From NCBI RefSeq assembly GCF_003852515.1, contig NZ_QAJK01000006.1:1-42045 (forward strand): a DNA stretch of 42,045 bases, read 5' to 3'. This DNA is from Variovorax sp. KBW07. Its GTDB lineage: Bacteria > Pseudomonadota > Gammaproteobacteria > Burkholderiales > Burkholderiaceae_C. Below the pieces are notes generated by a model. The model was not told the DNA's origin. It searched no databases and saw nothing but the letters and a program-made list of their open reading frames with translations. Every line of letters starts with the position of its first letter. Position 1 is the stretch's first letter. Both the position numbers and the translations under genes were made by a program. This document shows, piece after piece, positions 26,134 through 37,774 of the stretch.

Positions 26134-28104
26134 CTATCGATTGCCGACCGGTGACGGCCCGCCGCGGCCATCCCCAAGGAACATCCGGTCCACATAGCCC
26201 GCGTTCTGCCGCGTGTAGTACGGCCGCAGGTGCTCCTTGTCCTTGTAGATCGGATTGCCATCGGGCATGGCCCGCAGACACTCCCCCGCCTTGCACAGCT
26301 GGGCAATCACGTCGACCGCTTCCGCGCCGCTGGCCTCGGCGATGCGCCGCAGCCGTTCGTTGAGCTGCGCCTCCGCGGGCGGCAACGGCGCCGTCGGCGT
26401 GCTTCGCGTGGCCGTCATCGTGCCCAGGCGGTTGCCCTCCAGCAGCCGCAGCGGCTCGAAGGCCGGGCCGCTCGGGTTGTCCAGCAGCAGGTAGACCTTC
26501 TTCTTGCGATTCACAAGGTCCGCCAGCAATGCCTGAAGCGCATCCAGCGAGCGGTCGATGCCGGGGCCGCCGTTGTTCACCGCATAGGCCGAAACGCCAT
26601 CGCGGAACTCGAAGTCCAGCGGGAAATTCCCGGTGAAGTAGCAGTTCCAGCACGCCCCGACCACCACCGTGTCGATGCGTGGGTCGCGCGCCATCTCGAG
26701 CATCCGGTCGCGCTGCTTTTCGCAGCCCGGATTGCCTTCGGCCACCAGCCCCGGAATGGGCGGGCAGGCGCCATAGGTCGAGAAGTAGGCCGTGGCCATC
26801 CGCTCGGGCGACGTGCGTGCCAGCTCAGCGGCGCGCGGCCCGTACTGCTGCACGTGGCTGTCGCCGATCAGCAGCACCTTGCCGCTCCCGTTGCCCACGC
26901 GATTCACGAAGCGCGAGCCCCATTTTTCGCGCGGCACGTCGTCGTAGTAGCCGTCGTCGGCCGCGGCGTCCGACACCATGCGAAGCGTGTCCGAGCCATT
27001 GCGCGGCGGCATGCCGCCGAAGGCCAGCAACCCCACCAGCACGATCAGGACACCGCCGCCCAGCAACGCCCGCAGCATGCCGACGCTGGTGCGCGCCCGG
27101 GTGTAGCGCTCGACAAAACGGTAGGTGGCCCAGGCCAGCACCACGCTCGCCGCCACAGCGGCCGCACGCACACCCGCCGAGGGCGTGCCCTCTTCGACGA
27201 TGCGCGCATACACCAGCAGCGGCCAGTGCCACAGGTACAACGGATAGCTGATGAGCCCGATCCACACCATCACGCGGTTCGACAGCAGATACCGGTTGAG
27301 CAAGCCGTTCGGCCCCGCGGCAATGCAGCTCACCGCACCCAGCGTCGGCAGCAGCGCCCACCAGCCCGGAAACGCCTTGTAGGCGCGTATCTCCACCAGC
27401 CCGTACACGATCAGCCCCACGCCCAGCACCGACTGCGCATGGCTGCGCCAGGCCGAAGGCTGCACCGGCTTCAGCCGCATGCAGGCCAGGATGCCGCCCA
27501 CCATCAGTTCCCAGAAACGCGAGCCCGGCGAATAGAAGGCGGCCTCGCGGTACGGATGCACCATCAACACATTGGCGATGAACGACAGGGCCGCCAGCAC
27601 CCAGAGCATCCGCACGATCGGCCAGCGAAGCCGCCACGCGAACCCCAGCAGCAGCGGCCAGAAAATGTAGAACTGCTCCTCGATGCCCAGCGACCAAAGG
27701 TGCAGCAGCGGCTTGGTCTCGGCCACCGTGTCGAAGTAGCCGGACTCGCCCCAGAAGATGAAGTTGGCCACGAAGGCCATGCCGCCCGCGGCCTGCTTGC
27801 CGAGTTCGGAAAACTCCCTTGGCAACAGCACATACCAGCCCAGTGCCAGCGCAGTCGCCAGCACCAGCGTCAGCGCCGGAAAAATGCGCCGGATGCGTCG
27901 CGCATAGAAGTCGCGGTAGCTGAAATCGCCCGCCGCGTGGCTTTGCAGAATGATCGTCGTGATCAGGAAGCCCGAGATCACGAAGAAGATGTCGACGCCG
28001 ATGAAGCCGCCAGGCAGCGCATCGGGAAACGCGTGATACGCCAGGACCGACGCCACGGCCACGGCGCGCAGGCCATCGATGTCGGGGCGGTATTTGGGGT
28101 GCAT
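26134..28104 (-). CDS. Acyltransferase 3 / SGNH-domain O-acyltransferase (OafA/YrhL-like), downstream paralogue
   Basis: 656 residues. The N-terminal acyltransferase-3 domain (about 5-345, ten or more helices) has DIDGLRAVAV, the catalytic-type histidine 24 in YHAFP, FFVISGFLIT and YARRIRRIFPAL. The C-terminal periplasmic SGNH domain (about 405-645) has GDSHV and a DKEHLR catalytic Asp-His pair. This layout occurs in enzymes that acetylate O-antigen or peptidoglycan. Six cysteines in the SGNH domain, including CWNC, are shared with the upstream paralogue. It converges on yacG and is the last gene of the leftward secA-argJ run. Confidence 0.93.
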   Translation of the reverse strand: MHPKYRPDIDGLRAVAVASVLAYHAFPDALPGGFIGVDIFFVISGFLITTIILQSHAAGDFSYRDFYARRIRRIFPALTLVLATALALGWYVLLPREFSELGKQAAGGMAFVANFIFWGESGYFDTVAETKPLLHLWSLGIEEQFYIFWPLLLGFAWRLRWPIVRMLWVLAALSFIANVLMVHPYREAAFYSPGSRFWELMVGGILACMRLKPVQPSAWRSHAQSVLGVGLIVYGLVEIRAYKAFPGWWALLPTLGAVSCIAAGPNGLLNRYLLSNRVMVWIGLISYPLYLWHWPLLVYARIVEEGTPSAGVRAAAVAASVVLAWATYRFVERYTRARTSVGMLRALLGGGVLIVLVGLLAFGGMPPRNGSDTLRMVSDAAADDGYYDDVPREKWGSRFVNRVGNGSGKVLLIGDSHVQQYGPRAAELARTSPERMATAYFSTYGACPPIPGLVAEGNPGCEKQRDRMLEMARDPRIDTVVVGACWNCYFTGNFPLDFEFRDGVSAYAVNNGGPGIDRSLDALQALLADLVNRKKKVYLLLDNPSGPAFEPLRLLEGNRLGTMTATRSTPTAPLPPAEAQLNERLRRIAEASGAEAVDVIAQLCKAGECLRAMPDGNPIYKDKEHLRPYYTRQNAGYVDRMFLGDGRGGPSPVGNR

Positions 28105-28134
28105 CGGTGCGTTGTCCGGGCCTGTGCCAGCCGC

Positions 28135-30108
28135 TCAGCGCGGCGCGGCTTCCTTGCGGTCGCCAAGGAAGATCGGGTCGAGATAGTTCGCGAAATGCCG
28201 GGTGTAGCCGGCCCGCAGATGCTGGTCGTCCGTGTAGACCGGGGTGCCATCCGGCATGGACCTCAGGCACTGGCCGTCCTTGCACAGGTGGGCCGTGACA
28301 TCGATGACCTCCACGCCACTCGACGCCGCGATGCGCCGCAACCGCGCATCAAGGTTGGCCTCGTCCTGCGACAAAGCAGCCGTTCGCGTTGCGGACACGG
28401 ACGGCGTGCCCAGCCGGCTCCCCTCGATCAGGCGCTTGGGCGCAAATTGCGTGCCCGTCGGGTTGTCCAGCAGCAGGTAGACCTTCTTGCCGCTCCCGGC
28501 CAGGCTCTTGAGCACGGCCTCCAGCATGTCCAGCGCCGGAGAAATGCCGGGCCCGCCATTGTTCAACGGATACGCCGCCGCCCCGGTGCGGAACTCGTAG
28601 GTCAGCGGCAGGTTGCCCGTGAAGTAGCAGTTCCAGCATCCGCCGATCACCACGGCATCGAACTTCGGATCGAGCGCCTGCTGCAGCACTTTCTCGCGCC
28701 CCTGGCCGCATTCGGGAATGGCATTGGCCACCACGCCGGGAATCGGCGGGCAGGCATAGAAGGTCGCAAAGTAGGCCGTGGCCATCCGGTCGGGCGCGGA
28801 ACGGGCAAGCTCTTCGGCGCGCGGCGCGTATTGCATGACGTGGCTGTCGCCGATCAGCAGCACCTTGCGGTCGCCGGTGCCGTAGCGGCGCACCGGAAAC
28901 GAACCCAGGTCGTCCAACGCGAAGTTCTCGTAGAAGACACGGTCCGATTCGGCATCGGCCACCTTCTGCAGCAGTTCGCTGTTGTTGCGCGGCGGGGCAC
29001 CCGCCAGCACGACCAGGCCCGCCACGATGACCACGACACCGCTTTGCCACAGCAGCCGCAGCGTGCCCGCCCCCGAGCGCTCCCGCACGAAACGCTCCAC
29101 ATACCGGTAGGTCAGCCACGCCAGCGCCACGCTCGCCACCACCATCGCCACGCGCACGCCGAGCGGCGGCTCCGCACCCTCGACGATGCGCGCGAATGCC
29201 AGCAACGGCCAGTGCCACAGGTACAGCGGGTAGCTGATGAGGCCCAGCCACACCATCGCGCGGTTCGACAGCAGGTATTTGTTCAGCACCCCGGCCGGAC
29301 CCGCGGCGATGCAGCTCGCCGCCCCGAGCACGGGCAGCAATGCCCACCAGCCGGGGAATGCCTTGTCGCTGCGGATCGCAACCAGGCCCAGCGCAATGAG
29401 GCCCACGCCCAGCACCGACTGCACATGGCCACGCCAGGGCTTGAGTGCAGTCGTTGCAGTCGTCGCCACAGGCGCCAGCCGCATCGCCGCCAGGATCGCC
29501 CCCGCCATCAGTTCCCAGAACCGCGAGATCGGCGAGTAGAAAGCCGCCGTGCGAAATGGATGGATCGTCAGCACATTGACGAGAAAGGAAACCGCCGCCA
29601 GCGCCCACAGCACCCGCACGATCGGCCAGCGCCTGCGCCACGCGATGCCGAGCAGCAGCGGCCAGAAAATGTAAAACTGCTCCTCGATGCCCAGCGACCA
29701 CAGGTGCAGCAGCGGCTTCACCTCGGATGCCGTGTCGAAGTAGCCCGCTTCGCTCCAGAAAACGAAATTGGCGATGAAGGCCGCACCGCCCGCCACCTGC
29801 TTGCCAAGCTCGACGAACTCCTTGCTCAGCAGCACATGCCAGCCGAAGGCCAGCGTGGCCGCCAGCACCAGCATCAGCGCCGGAAAAATCCGTCGGATGC
29901 GCCGTGCATAGAAGTCGCGGTAGCTGAAGTCGCCCGCCGCATGGCTCTGCAGAATGATCGTCGTGATCAGGAAGCCCGAGATCACGAAGAAGATGTCGAC
30001 GCCGATGAACCCGCCGGGCAGCAGCCCCGGGAAGGCGTGATAGATCACCACCGACGCGACGGCGACCGCACGCAGGCCGTCTATGTCAGCGCGGTACTTG
30101 GGATGCAT
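28135..30108 (-). CDS. Acyltransferase 3 / SGNH-domain O-acyltransferase (OafA/YrhL-like), upstream paralogue
   Basis: 657 residues. It has the same architecture as the downstream copy: acyltransferase-3 domain with His24, FFVISGFLIT and YARRIRRIFPAL, then the SGNH domain with GDSH (420-423) and DDQHLR near the C-terminus. The N-terminal 75 residues of the two proteins differ at only a handful of positions, while the linker (about 370-410) and the SGNH domain diverge more. The genes are 30 bp apart and clearly a tandem duplication. Divergent C-terminal halves may mean different acceptors or acyl groups. The start ATGCATCCCAAG is identical in both. Confidence 0.93.
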   Translation of the reverse strand: MHPKYRADIDGLRAVAVASVVIYHAFPGLLPGGFIGVDIFFVISGFLITTIILQSHAAGDFSYRDFYARRIRRIFPALMLVLAATLAFGWHVLLSKEFVELGKQVAGGAAFIANFVFWSEAGYFDTASEVKPLLHLWSLGIEEQFYIFWPLLLGIAWRRRWPIVRVLWALAAVSFLVNVLTIHPFRTAAFYSPISRFWELMAGAILAAMRLAPVATTATTALKPWRGHVQSVLGVGLIALGLVAIRSDKAFPGWWALLPVLGAASCIAAGPAGVLNKYLLSNRAMVWLGLISYPLYLWHWPLLAFARIVEGAEPPLGVRVAMVVASVALAWLTYRYVERFVRERSGAGTLRLLWQSGVVVIVAGLVVLAGAPPRNNSELLQKVADAESDRVFYENFALDDLGSFPVRRYGTGDRKVLLIGDSHVMQYAPRAEELARSAPDRMATAYFATFYACPPIPGVVANAIPECGQGREKVLQQALDPKFDAVVIGGCWNCYFTGNLPLTYEFRTGAAAYPLNNGGPGISPALDMLEAVLKSLAGSGKKVYLLLDNPTGTQFAPKRLIEGSRLGTPSVSATRTAALSQDEANLDARLRRIAASSGVEVIDVTAHLCKDGQCLRSMPDGTPVYTDDQHLRAGYTRHFANYLDPIFLGDRKEAAPR

Positions 30109-30151
30109 GTCTCTTCAAGGGGGCGGGCCTGCGGCGTCTTACCGCGGGCCA

Positions 30152-30625
30152 CTATGCGAGCGTTGAAACGGCCTGCGCCGCCGACGCCGGCAGGCCACGC
30201 TCCTGCACCAGCCACTCCAGCACGGGCAGCGCGCCAGGCAGCACCGGCGCCACGTCGAGCGGCAGTTGCTGCCACGCCATGGCCTGGCCTTCGCGCATCT
30301 CGAACTCGCCGGTCCAGGCCGTCACCTTGCACCAGTGCAGGCGCACCAGCGCATGGGGATAGTCGTGCTCGGTGATCTTCCAGACCTCGGCGTTTCCGAT
30401 GGTGATGCCGAGCTCTTCCTGCAGCTCGCGCCGCAGGGCCTGCTCGACGGTTTCACCGGCTTCGATCTTGCCGCCGGGAAATTCCCAGTAGCCCGCGTAG
30501 GCCTTGCCTTCGGGCCGGGTCGAGAGCAGCAGCGCGTCGTCGCCCGGACGGATCAACACGCCAACGGCAACCTCGGTGTGCTTGCGGCCCTGCTGCGATG
30601 CCTGCGGCTCGCCCACACCACTCAT
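30152..30625 (-). CDS. mutT: MutT-type Nudix hydrolase (8-oxo-dGTP diphosphatase family)
   Basis: 157 residues. The Nudix box (about residues 57-79) begins GGKIEAGET and ends RRELQEELGI, with all catalytic glutamates present. The preceding EVAVGVLIRPGDDALLLSTRPEGKAYAGYWEFPGGK is typical of MutT, which hydrolyses 8-oxo-dGTP to prevent mutations. I start at 30625, where ATGA overlaps the stop of the DUF815 gene. The longer upstream frame is a shadow of that gene. Confidence 0.9.
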   Translation of the reverse strand: MSGVGEPQASQQGRKHTEVAVGVLIRPGDDALLLSTRPEGKAYAGYWEFPGGKIEAGETVEQALRRELQEELGITIGNAEVWKITEHDYPHALVRLHWCKVTAWTGEFEMREGQAMAWQQLPLDVAPVLPGALPVLEWLVQERGLPASAAQAVSTLA

Positions 30626-31497
30626 GCCGTGGCCCGCCCTGCGTAGTCGCGCGCAAACTGGTAGGCCACGCGGCCGCTGCGCGAACCGCGCTCCAGCGCC
30701 CAGACCAGCGCCTCGGGCCGTGCCGCCGCGATGGCGGCAGCATCGACGCCGAACGACGAGAGCCATTGGCCCACGATCGCCAGGTATTCGTTCTGGCTGA
30801 AGGGATAGAAGCTCACCCAGAGGCCGAAGCGCTCCGACAGCGAAATCTTTTCCTCGATCACCTCGCCGGGATGCACCTCGCCATCGTCCGTGTGCTTGTA
30901 CGTGAGGTTGTCCTTCATGTACTCGGGCAGCAGGTGGCGCCGGTTGCTGGTCGCGTAGATCAGCACGTTGGGCGTCGACGCGGCAATCGAGCCATCGAGA
31001 ATCGACTTGAGCGCCTTGTAGCCCGGCTCGCCTTCGTCGAAGCTCAGGTCGTCGCTGAAGACGATGAACTTCTCGGGGCGCTGCGAGACCACTTCGACGA
31101 TGTCCGGCAGGTCGGTCAGCTCGGCCTTGTCGACTTCGATCAGGCGCAGCCCCTGCGGCGCATAGGCCTGCAGGCAGGCACGGATCAGCGACGACTTGCC
31201 CGTGCCGCGCGCGCCGGTCAGCAGCACATTGTTGGCCGGCTTGCCTTCGACGAACTGGCGCGTGTTGCGCTCGATCTTTTCTTTCTGGACGTCGATTTCC
31301 TTCAGCGAATCGAGCGCCATCGTGGCCACGTGCTTGACGGGCTCCAGCACGCCGTGGCCCGAATTGCGGCGGCGGTAGCGCCAGGCAATCGACGCATTCC
31401 AGTCGGCGGGCGCCGCCAGCGGCTGCGGCAGGATCGATTCGATGCGGGTAATGAGCTGTTCGGCGCGCTCGATCAGCTTCTGGAACTGCTCGTTCAT
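30622..31497 (-). CDS. DUF815-family AAA-type ATP-binding protein
   Basis: 291 residues. The P-loop GARGTGKSS (95-103) is preceded by VLLT, and a Walker B-like [14 protein letters not shown] follows. [14 protein letters not shown] is a recognisable DUF815 stretch with a sensor-like position. The N-terminal 60 residues are helical. The cellular role of this family is not established. It is coupled on both sides by ATGA overlaps, to argJ upstream and mutT downstream, a common arrangement in related genomes. The start at 31497 is preferred over a frame extended into argJ. Confidence 0.9.
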   Translation of the reverse strand: MNEQFQKLIERAEQLITRIESILPQPLAAPADWNASIAWRYRRRNSGHGVLEPVKHVATMALDSLKEIDVQKEKIERNTRQFVEGKPANNVLLTGARGTGKSSLIRACLQAYAPQGLRLIEVDKAELTDLPDIVEVVSQRPEKFIVFSDDLSFDEGEPGYKALKSILDGSIAASTPNVLIYATSNRRHLLPEYMKDNLTYKHTDDGEVHPGEVIEEKISLSERFGLWVSFYPFSQNEYLAIVGQWLSSFGVDAAAIAAARPEALVWALERGSRSGRVAYQFARDYAGRATA

Positions 31498-32723
31498 GAC
31501 CGGTAGTCGGCGTTGATGGTCACGTAGTCGTGGCTCAGGTCGCAGGTCCACACGGTTTCGCTCGCGTTGCCGCGGCCGAGGCCGATGCGCACCGTGATCT
31601 CGCTCTGCTTCATCACGCGCTGGCCGTCTTCCTCGCGGTACGACGGATTACGGCCGCCCTTGACGGCCACGTGCACGTCGTCGAGGAACAGGTCGATGCC
31701 GGTCTGGTCGAGGTCGGCAATGCCCGCATAGCCGACAGCCGCCAGGATACGGCCCAGGTTCGGGTCGCTGGCGAAGAACGCGGTCTTGACCAGCGGCGAA
31801 TGCGCCACGGCATACGCCACCTGCTTGCACTCGGCGCCGTCGCGGCCGCCTTCGACCTGGATGGTGATGAACTTGGTCGCGCCTTCGCCGTCGCGCACGA
31901 TGGCTTGCGCCAGCTGGCGCGCCACGTCCTGCATGGCCGCCACGAGTGCCTGGCCGTCGGCCGAGTCGAGCGAGGTGATGGTGGCGTGCACCGCCTTCTG
32001 CGTCGCGATGACCACGAACGAATCGTTGGTCGAGGTGTCGCCGTCAATGGTCACGCGGTTGAAAGAGGCATCGGCCAGCAGCCTGGCCAGCGGCTGGATC
32101 AGCGACGGGTCGATCTTCGCGTCGGTGGCCATGAAGCCCAGCATGGTCGCCATGTTCGGGCGGATCATGCCGGCGCCCTTGCTGATGCCGGTAATGGTGA
32201 CGGTGGCGCCGCCGACCTGCGCCCGCTGGCTGAACGCCTTCGGGATCGTGTCGGTGGTCATGATGCCTTCGGCGGCACGGGCCCAATGGTCGGCCGACGC
32301 GTCGGCCAGCGCGGCCGGAAGGCCGGCTTCGATGCGGTCCACGGGCAGCGGCTCCATGATCACGCCGGTCGAGAACGGAAGGATCTGCTCGGGCGCGATT
32401 TCCAGCTTGCGCGCCAGCGCAATGCAGGTGGAGCGCGTGCGCATCAGCCCGTCTTCGCCCGTGCCCGCGTTCGCGTTGCCGGTGTTGATGACCATCGCGC
32501 GAATGCCGTAGTTCAGTGCCAGGTGGTCGCGGCAGACCTGCACCGGTGCCGCGCAGAAGCGGTTCTGCGTGAACACGCCGCCGACCGCCGAGCCTTCATC
32601 GATCAGCACGACCGTCAGGTCCTTGCGATTGGCCTTGCGCACGCCGGCTTCGGCCACGCCGATGCGGACGCCGGGCACCGCGAACAAGGCGGCGGGATCG
32701 GGGGCGGACAGGTTCACGGGCAT
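31494..32723 (-). CDS. argJ: Bifunctional glutamate N-acetyltransferase/amino-acid acetyltransferase ArgJ
   Basis: 409 residues. It transfers acetyl from N-acetylornithine to glutamate, recycling the acetyl group in arginine synthesis. The autoproteolysis site, where Thr193 becomes the nucleophile of the beta chain, lies in NMATMLGF. Other family landmarks are [35 protein letters not shown] and NDSFV. It lies 30 bp downstream of secA and overlaps the DUF815 start by ATGA. Confidence 0.97.
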   Translation of the reverse strand: MPVNLSAPDPAALFAVPGVRIGVAEAGVRKANRKDLTVVLIDEGSAVGGVFTQNRFCAAPVQVCRDHLALNYGIRAMVINTGNANAGTGEDGLMRTRSTCIALARKLEIAPEQILPFSTGVIMEPLPVDRIEAGLPAALADASADHWARAAEGIMTTDTIPKAFSQRAQVGGATVTITGISKGAGMIRPNMATMLGFMATDAKIDPSLIQPLARLLADASFNRVTIDGDTSTNDSFVVIATQKAVHATITSLDSADGQALVAAMQDVARQLAQAIVRDGEGATKFITIQVEGGRDGAECKQVAYAVAHSPLVKTAFFASDPNLGRILAAVGYAGIADLDQTGIDLFLDDVHVAVKGGRNPSYREEDGQRVMKQSEITVRIGLGRGNASETVWTCDLSHDYVTINADYRS

Positions 32724-32753
32724 GGAATATCTCTCAGTGAAAGGTTCTGGACT

Positions 32754-35540
<2,787 letters not shown>

Positions 35541-35730
35541 GGGTGGAGATGGACGGGCACCTGACGCGACAGGCACTTCGACCGGATTCCCTAAGATATG
35601 GTGAAAGCAGTTGGGCGCGTCCTCTTCGAAATCAAGTTGCCTGGTTTCGAAGGCGAGCGGCCCTTTTTCCGGCGCGAACGCCGGCAAACCGGGCATTTTA
35701 GCTGTCTTGTTTCTAACCCCTGGATTACCC

Positions 35731-36039
35731 ATGTATCGCCGCACGCCCCCGCCCATTTCGCTGCAGCAAGCTGCGGAAGGCTCGCCCACCCTGGGCAGCC
35801 TGATGGCGCGCGCACGCGATGCGTCGGACCGCCTGAAGGCGGTCGAAGGGCTGATTCCCCCAGCCATGCGCGCGGCCATCCAGGCCGGTCCGGCCGAGGG
35901 CGATGTCTGGTGCCTGCTGGTGAAAGGCAGCGCCGCGGCCGCCAAGCTGCGGCAGCTGTCGCCGATGCTGGTGACGCGGCTGAAGAACAAGGGCTGGGAC
36001 GTGGCGACCATCCGCATCAAGGTGCACACGGGCCGCTGA
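35731..36039 (+). CDS. dciA: DUF721/DciA-like protein
   Basis: 102 residues. The DUF721 region (about 25-98) has [24 protein letters not shown] followed by a beta-rich KH-like part ([21 protein letters not shown]). DciA is the replicative helicase operator found in bacteria lacking DnaC, where it helps load DnaB. In pseudomonads dciA also lies next to secA, which supports the assignment. The start ATG 35731 gives [13 protein letters not shown]; a longer in-frame extension upstream is unlikely. Confidence 0.8.
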   Translation: MYRRTPPPISLQQAAEGSPTLGSLMARARDASDRLKAVEGLIPPAMRAAIQAGPAEGDVWCLLVKGSAAAAKLRQLSPMLVTRLKNKGWDVATIRIKVHTGR

Positions 36040-36086
36040 CTCCGCCCGACAGGGCTGGCGGCACGGGCTGCACCAGCCGTCAGAAT

Positions 36087-36115
36087 TTGATATTTCGTCT
36101 GAAAATAGATAATAT
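36087..36115 (+). promoter_or_regulatory. Candidate promoter for the ornithine-cyclodeaminase family gene
   Basis: TTGATA (36087-36092) and TAATAT (36110-36115) are separated by 17 bp. The start codon is at 36122, 7 bp after the -10 element, and no ribosome binding site is present. The transcript could be leaderless. ATATTTC is repeated at 36090-36096 and 36112-36118, two helical turns apart. Confidence 0.5.
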
Positions 36116-36121
36116 TTCCAG

Positions 36122-37108
36122 ATGACATCCCCGACCGCGCCCGCCGACGCCCAACTCCTGCTGCTCGACAAGCACCAGGTCGACGCCCTTCTTTCTCCCG
36201 ACGACGTGCTCCAGGCCGTGCGCGAGGCTTTCGTCTTGCACAGCGAGCGCGAAGGCCGCGTGTTCCCGGTCGTGCGCGAGCCGCTGTCCACCGGCGGCGT
36301 GTTCGGCATCAAGTCGGGCGACGTGCAGGCGCAGGGGCTGCTCGGCTTCAAGGCCGCCGGCTTCTGGCCCGCCAACCGGCAGCGCGGCGGCGAGCCGCAC
36401 CAGGCCACGATCCTGCTGATCGACCCGGCCACCGGCCGGCCGCTGTGCGTCATCGACGGCAACGCTGTCACCACCGTGCGCACCGGCGCGGCGGGCGGGC
36501 TCGGACTTCAACGGCTGGCGCGGCCCGACAGCGCGCGGCTGTGCGTCTTCGGCACCGGCGTGCAGGCGCAGATCCAGCTCGACTTCGCGCTGCGCCTGCT
36601 CCCCTCGCTGCGCGAAGTTCTTTATGTCGGCGTGGACGGCCAGCGCAACGCGGCGTTCGAGGCCCGCTTCGCGCAGCGCTGCAGCATCGCGCCCGCCGAA
36701 GACCGCAACGCGGCCGTCGCGCAAAGCGACATCGTGATCACCGCCACGCCGGGCGGCGGCGCGCTGTTCGACCTGCAGGCGGTGCAGCCCGGCACGCACC
36801 TGAACTGCGTGGGCGCCGACACCCGCGGCAAGCGCGAGCTGCCCGAGGGCCTGCTGCAGCGCGTCCGCCTCGTGGTCGACGACCGCACCCAGGCAAGCCA
36901 GATCGGCGAGACCCAATGGGCGCCCGACACGGCCAGCATCGAACTGGGCGACCTGCTGACCGGCAAGGCTCCCTTCGAACGTACCGCTGCCGACATCACC
37001 GTGTTCGACATGACCGGCCTCGCACTGCAGGACCTGACCGTCGCGCGCCTGCTGCACCAGCGCGCGGAAGCCACCGGCACGGGCACCTGCCTGGCGTGGC
37101 CCTGGTGA
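36122..37108 (+). CDS. Ornithine cyclodeaminase / mu-crystallin family protein
   Basis: 328 residues. The family fold has an N-terminal substrate domain and a central Rossmann NAD(P) domain with FGTGVQAQ (about 142-149). The conserved stretches [21 protein letters not shown] and [12 protein letters not shown] are present. Members include ornithine cyclodeaminase, alanine dehydrogenase, ketimine reductases and iminosuccinate reductase, so the substrate cannot be fixed here. The next gene encodes a YheO/DauR-like regulator, which in other bacteria accompanies D-arginine or related amino acid use. The start overlaps a probable leaderless promoter; the stop lies 8 bp before the regulator. Confidence 0.9.
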   Translation: MTSPTAPADAQLLLLDKHQVDALLSPDDVLQAVREAFVLHSEREGRVFPVVREPLSTGGVFGIKSGDVQAQGLLGFKAAGFWPANRQRGGEPHQATILLIDPATGRPLCVIDGNAVTTVRTGAAGGLGLQRLARPDSARLCVFGTGVQAQIQLDFALRLLPSLREVLYVGVDGQRNAAFEARFAQRCSIAPAEDRNAAVAQSDIVITATPGGGALFDLQAVQPGTHLNCVGADTRGKRELPEGLLQRVRLVVDDRTQASQIGETQWAPDTASIELGDLLTGKAPFERTAADITVFDMTGLALQDLTVARLLHQRAEATGTGTCLAWPW

Positions 37109-37116
37109 ATCCGCCC

Positions 37117-37755
37117 ATGACCCCGGCCATGAAAAAGAAACCGAACGCGCAGTTGCTCGAAATGCTCGGCCAGATGGCCGAAGGCCTGGGCGAAACCTTC
37201 GCGCCCTTCTGCGAGGTGGTGGTGCACGACCTGAGCAATCCGAAGAACGCCATCTACGCCATCGAGAACAGCCTGAGCGGACGGCAGGTCGGCCAGTCGG
37301 CCACCGAGCTCGGGCTGGCGCGCATCCGCGATCCGCAATTCCCCGCCGTGATCGCCAACTACGCCAACACCTTTCCCGACGGGCGCAAGGTCAAGAGCAC
37401 CTCCATCGGCATCAAGGACGAGAGCGGCGAGTACGTGGCCGCGCTGTGCCTGAACGTCGACCTGACGCTGTTCCAGAGCTTCCAGGGCGCGATCTCGCAG
37501 TTCACACGCACCGAAGACAGCCAGGTACACGAGCACCTCGACGCCGGCGGCAACCCTTCAGGCCGCATCCACGCGCGCATCGACGAATTCGCGGCCTCGC
37601 GCGCAACCACCTCGCGCTCGCTCAAGCCGGCCGACCGCAAGCAACTGGTGCTGGAACTGAAAAAGGCCGGCCTGCTGGAAGTGCGGCGCGGCGCCGAGAT
37701 TGCCGCGGCGCACATGGGCGTGTCGCGCGCCACGGTCTACAGCGACGCCAAGTGA
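37117..37755 (+). CDS. YheO/DauR-type transcriptional regulator (PAS-like plus HTH)
   Basis: 212 residues. The N-terminal YheO-like PAS domain (about 15-130) has FCEVVVHDLSNPKNAIYAIENSLSGRQVG and KSTSIGIKDESGEYVAALCLNVD. The C-terminal HTH (about 165-210) ends with the recognition helix AAAHMGVSRATVYSDAK. DauR represses D-arginine catabolism in Pseudomonas. Its location directly after the cyclodeaminase-family gene suggests control of this operon. The start is ATG 37117; ATG 37129 and GTG 37105 are alternatives in frame. Confidence 0.9.
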   Translation: MTPAMKKKPNAQLLEMLGQMAEGLGETFAPFCEVVVHDLSNPKNAIYAIENSLSGRQVGQSATELGLARIRDPQFPAVIANYANTFPDGRKVKSTSIGIKDESGEYVAALCLNVDLTLFQSFQGAISQFTRTEDSQVHEHLDAGGNPSGRIHARIDEFAASRATTSRSLKPADRKQLVLELKKAGLLEVRRGAEIAAAHMGVSRATVYSDAK

Positions 37756-37774
37756 ATCGACCGGGCCGCGGCGG

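Noticed and set aside
26230-30375. Very long open frame (1381 codons) on the plus strand opposite the acyltransferase genes
   Set aside because: It is rich in His, Arg and Gln as expected for an antisense shadow of GC-rich genes. The minus strand encodes two intact, recognisable paralogues.
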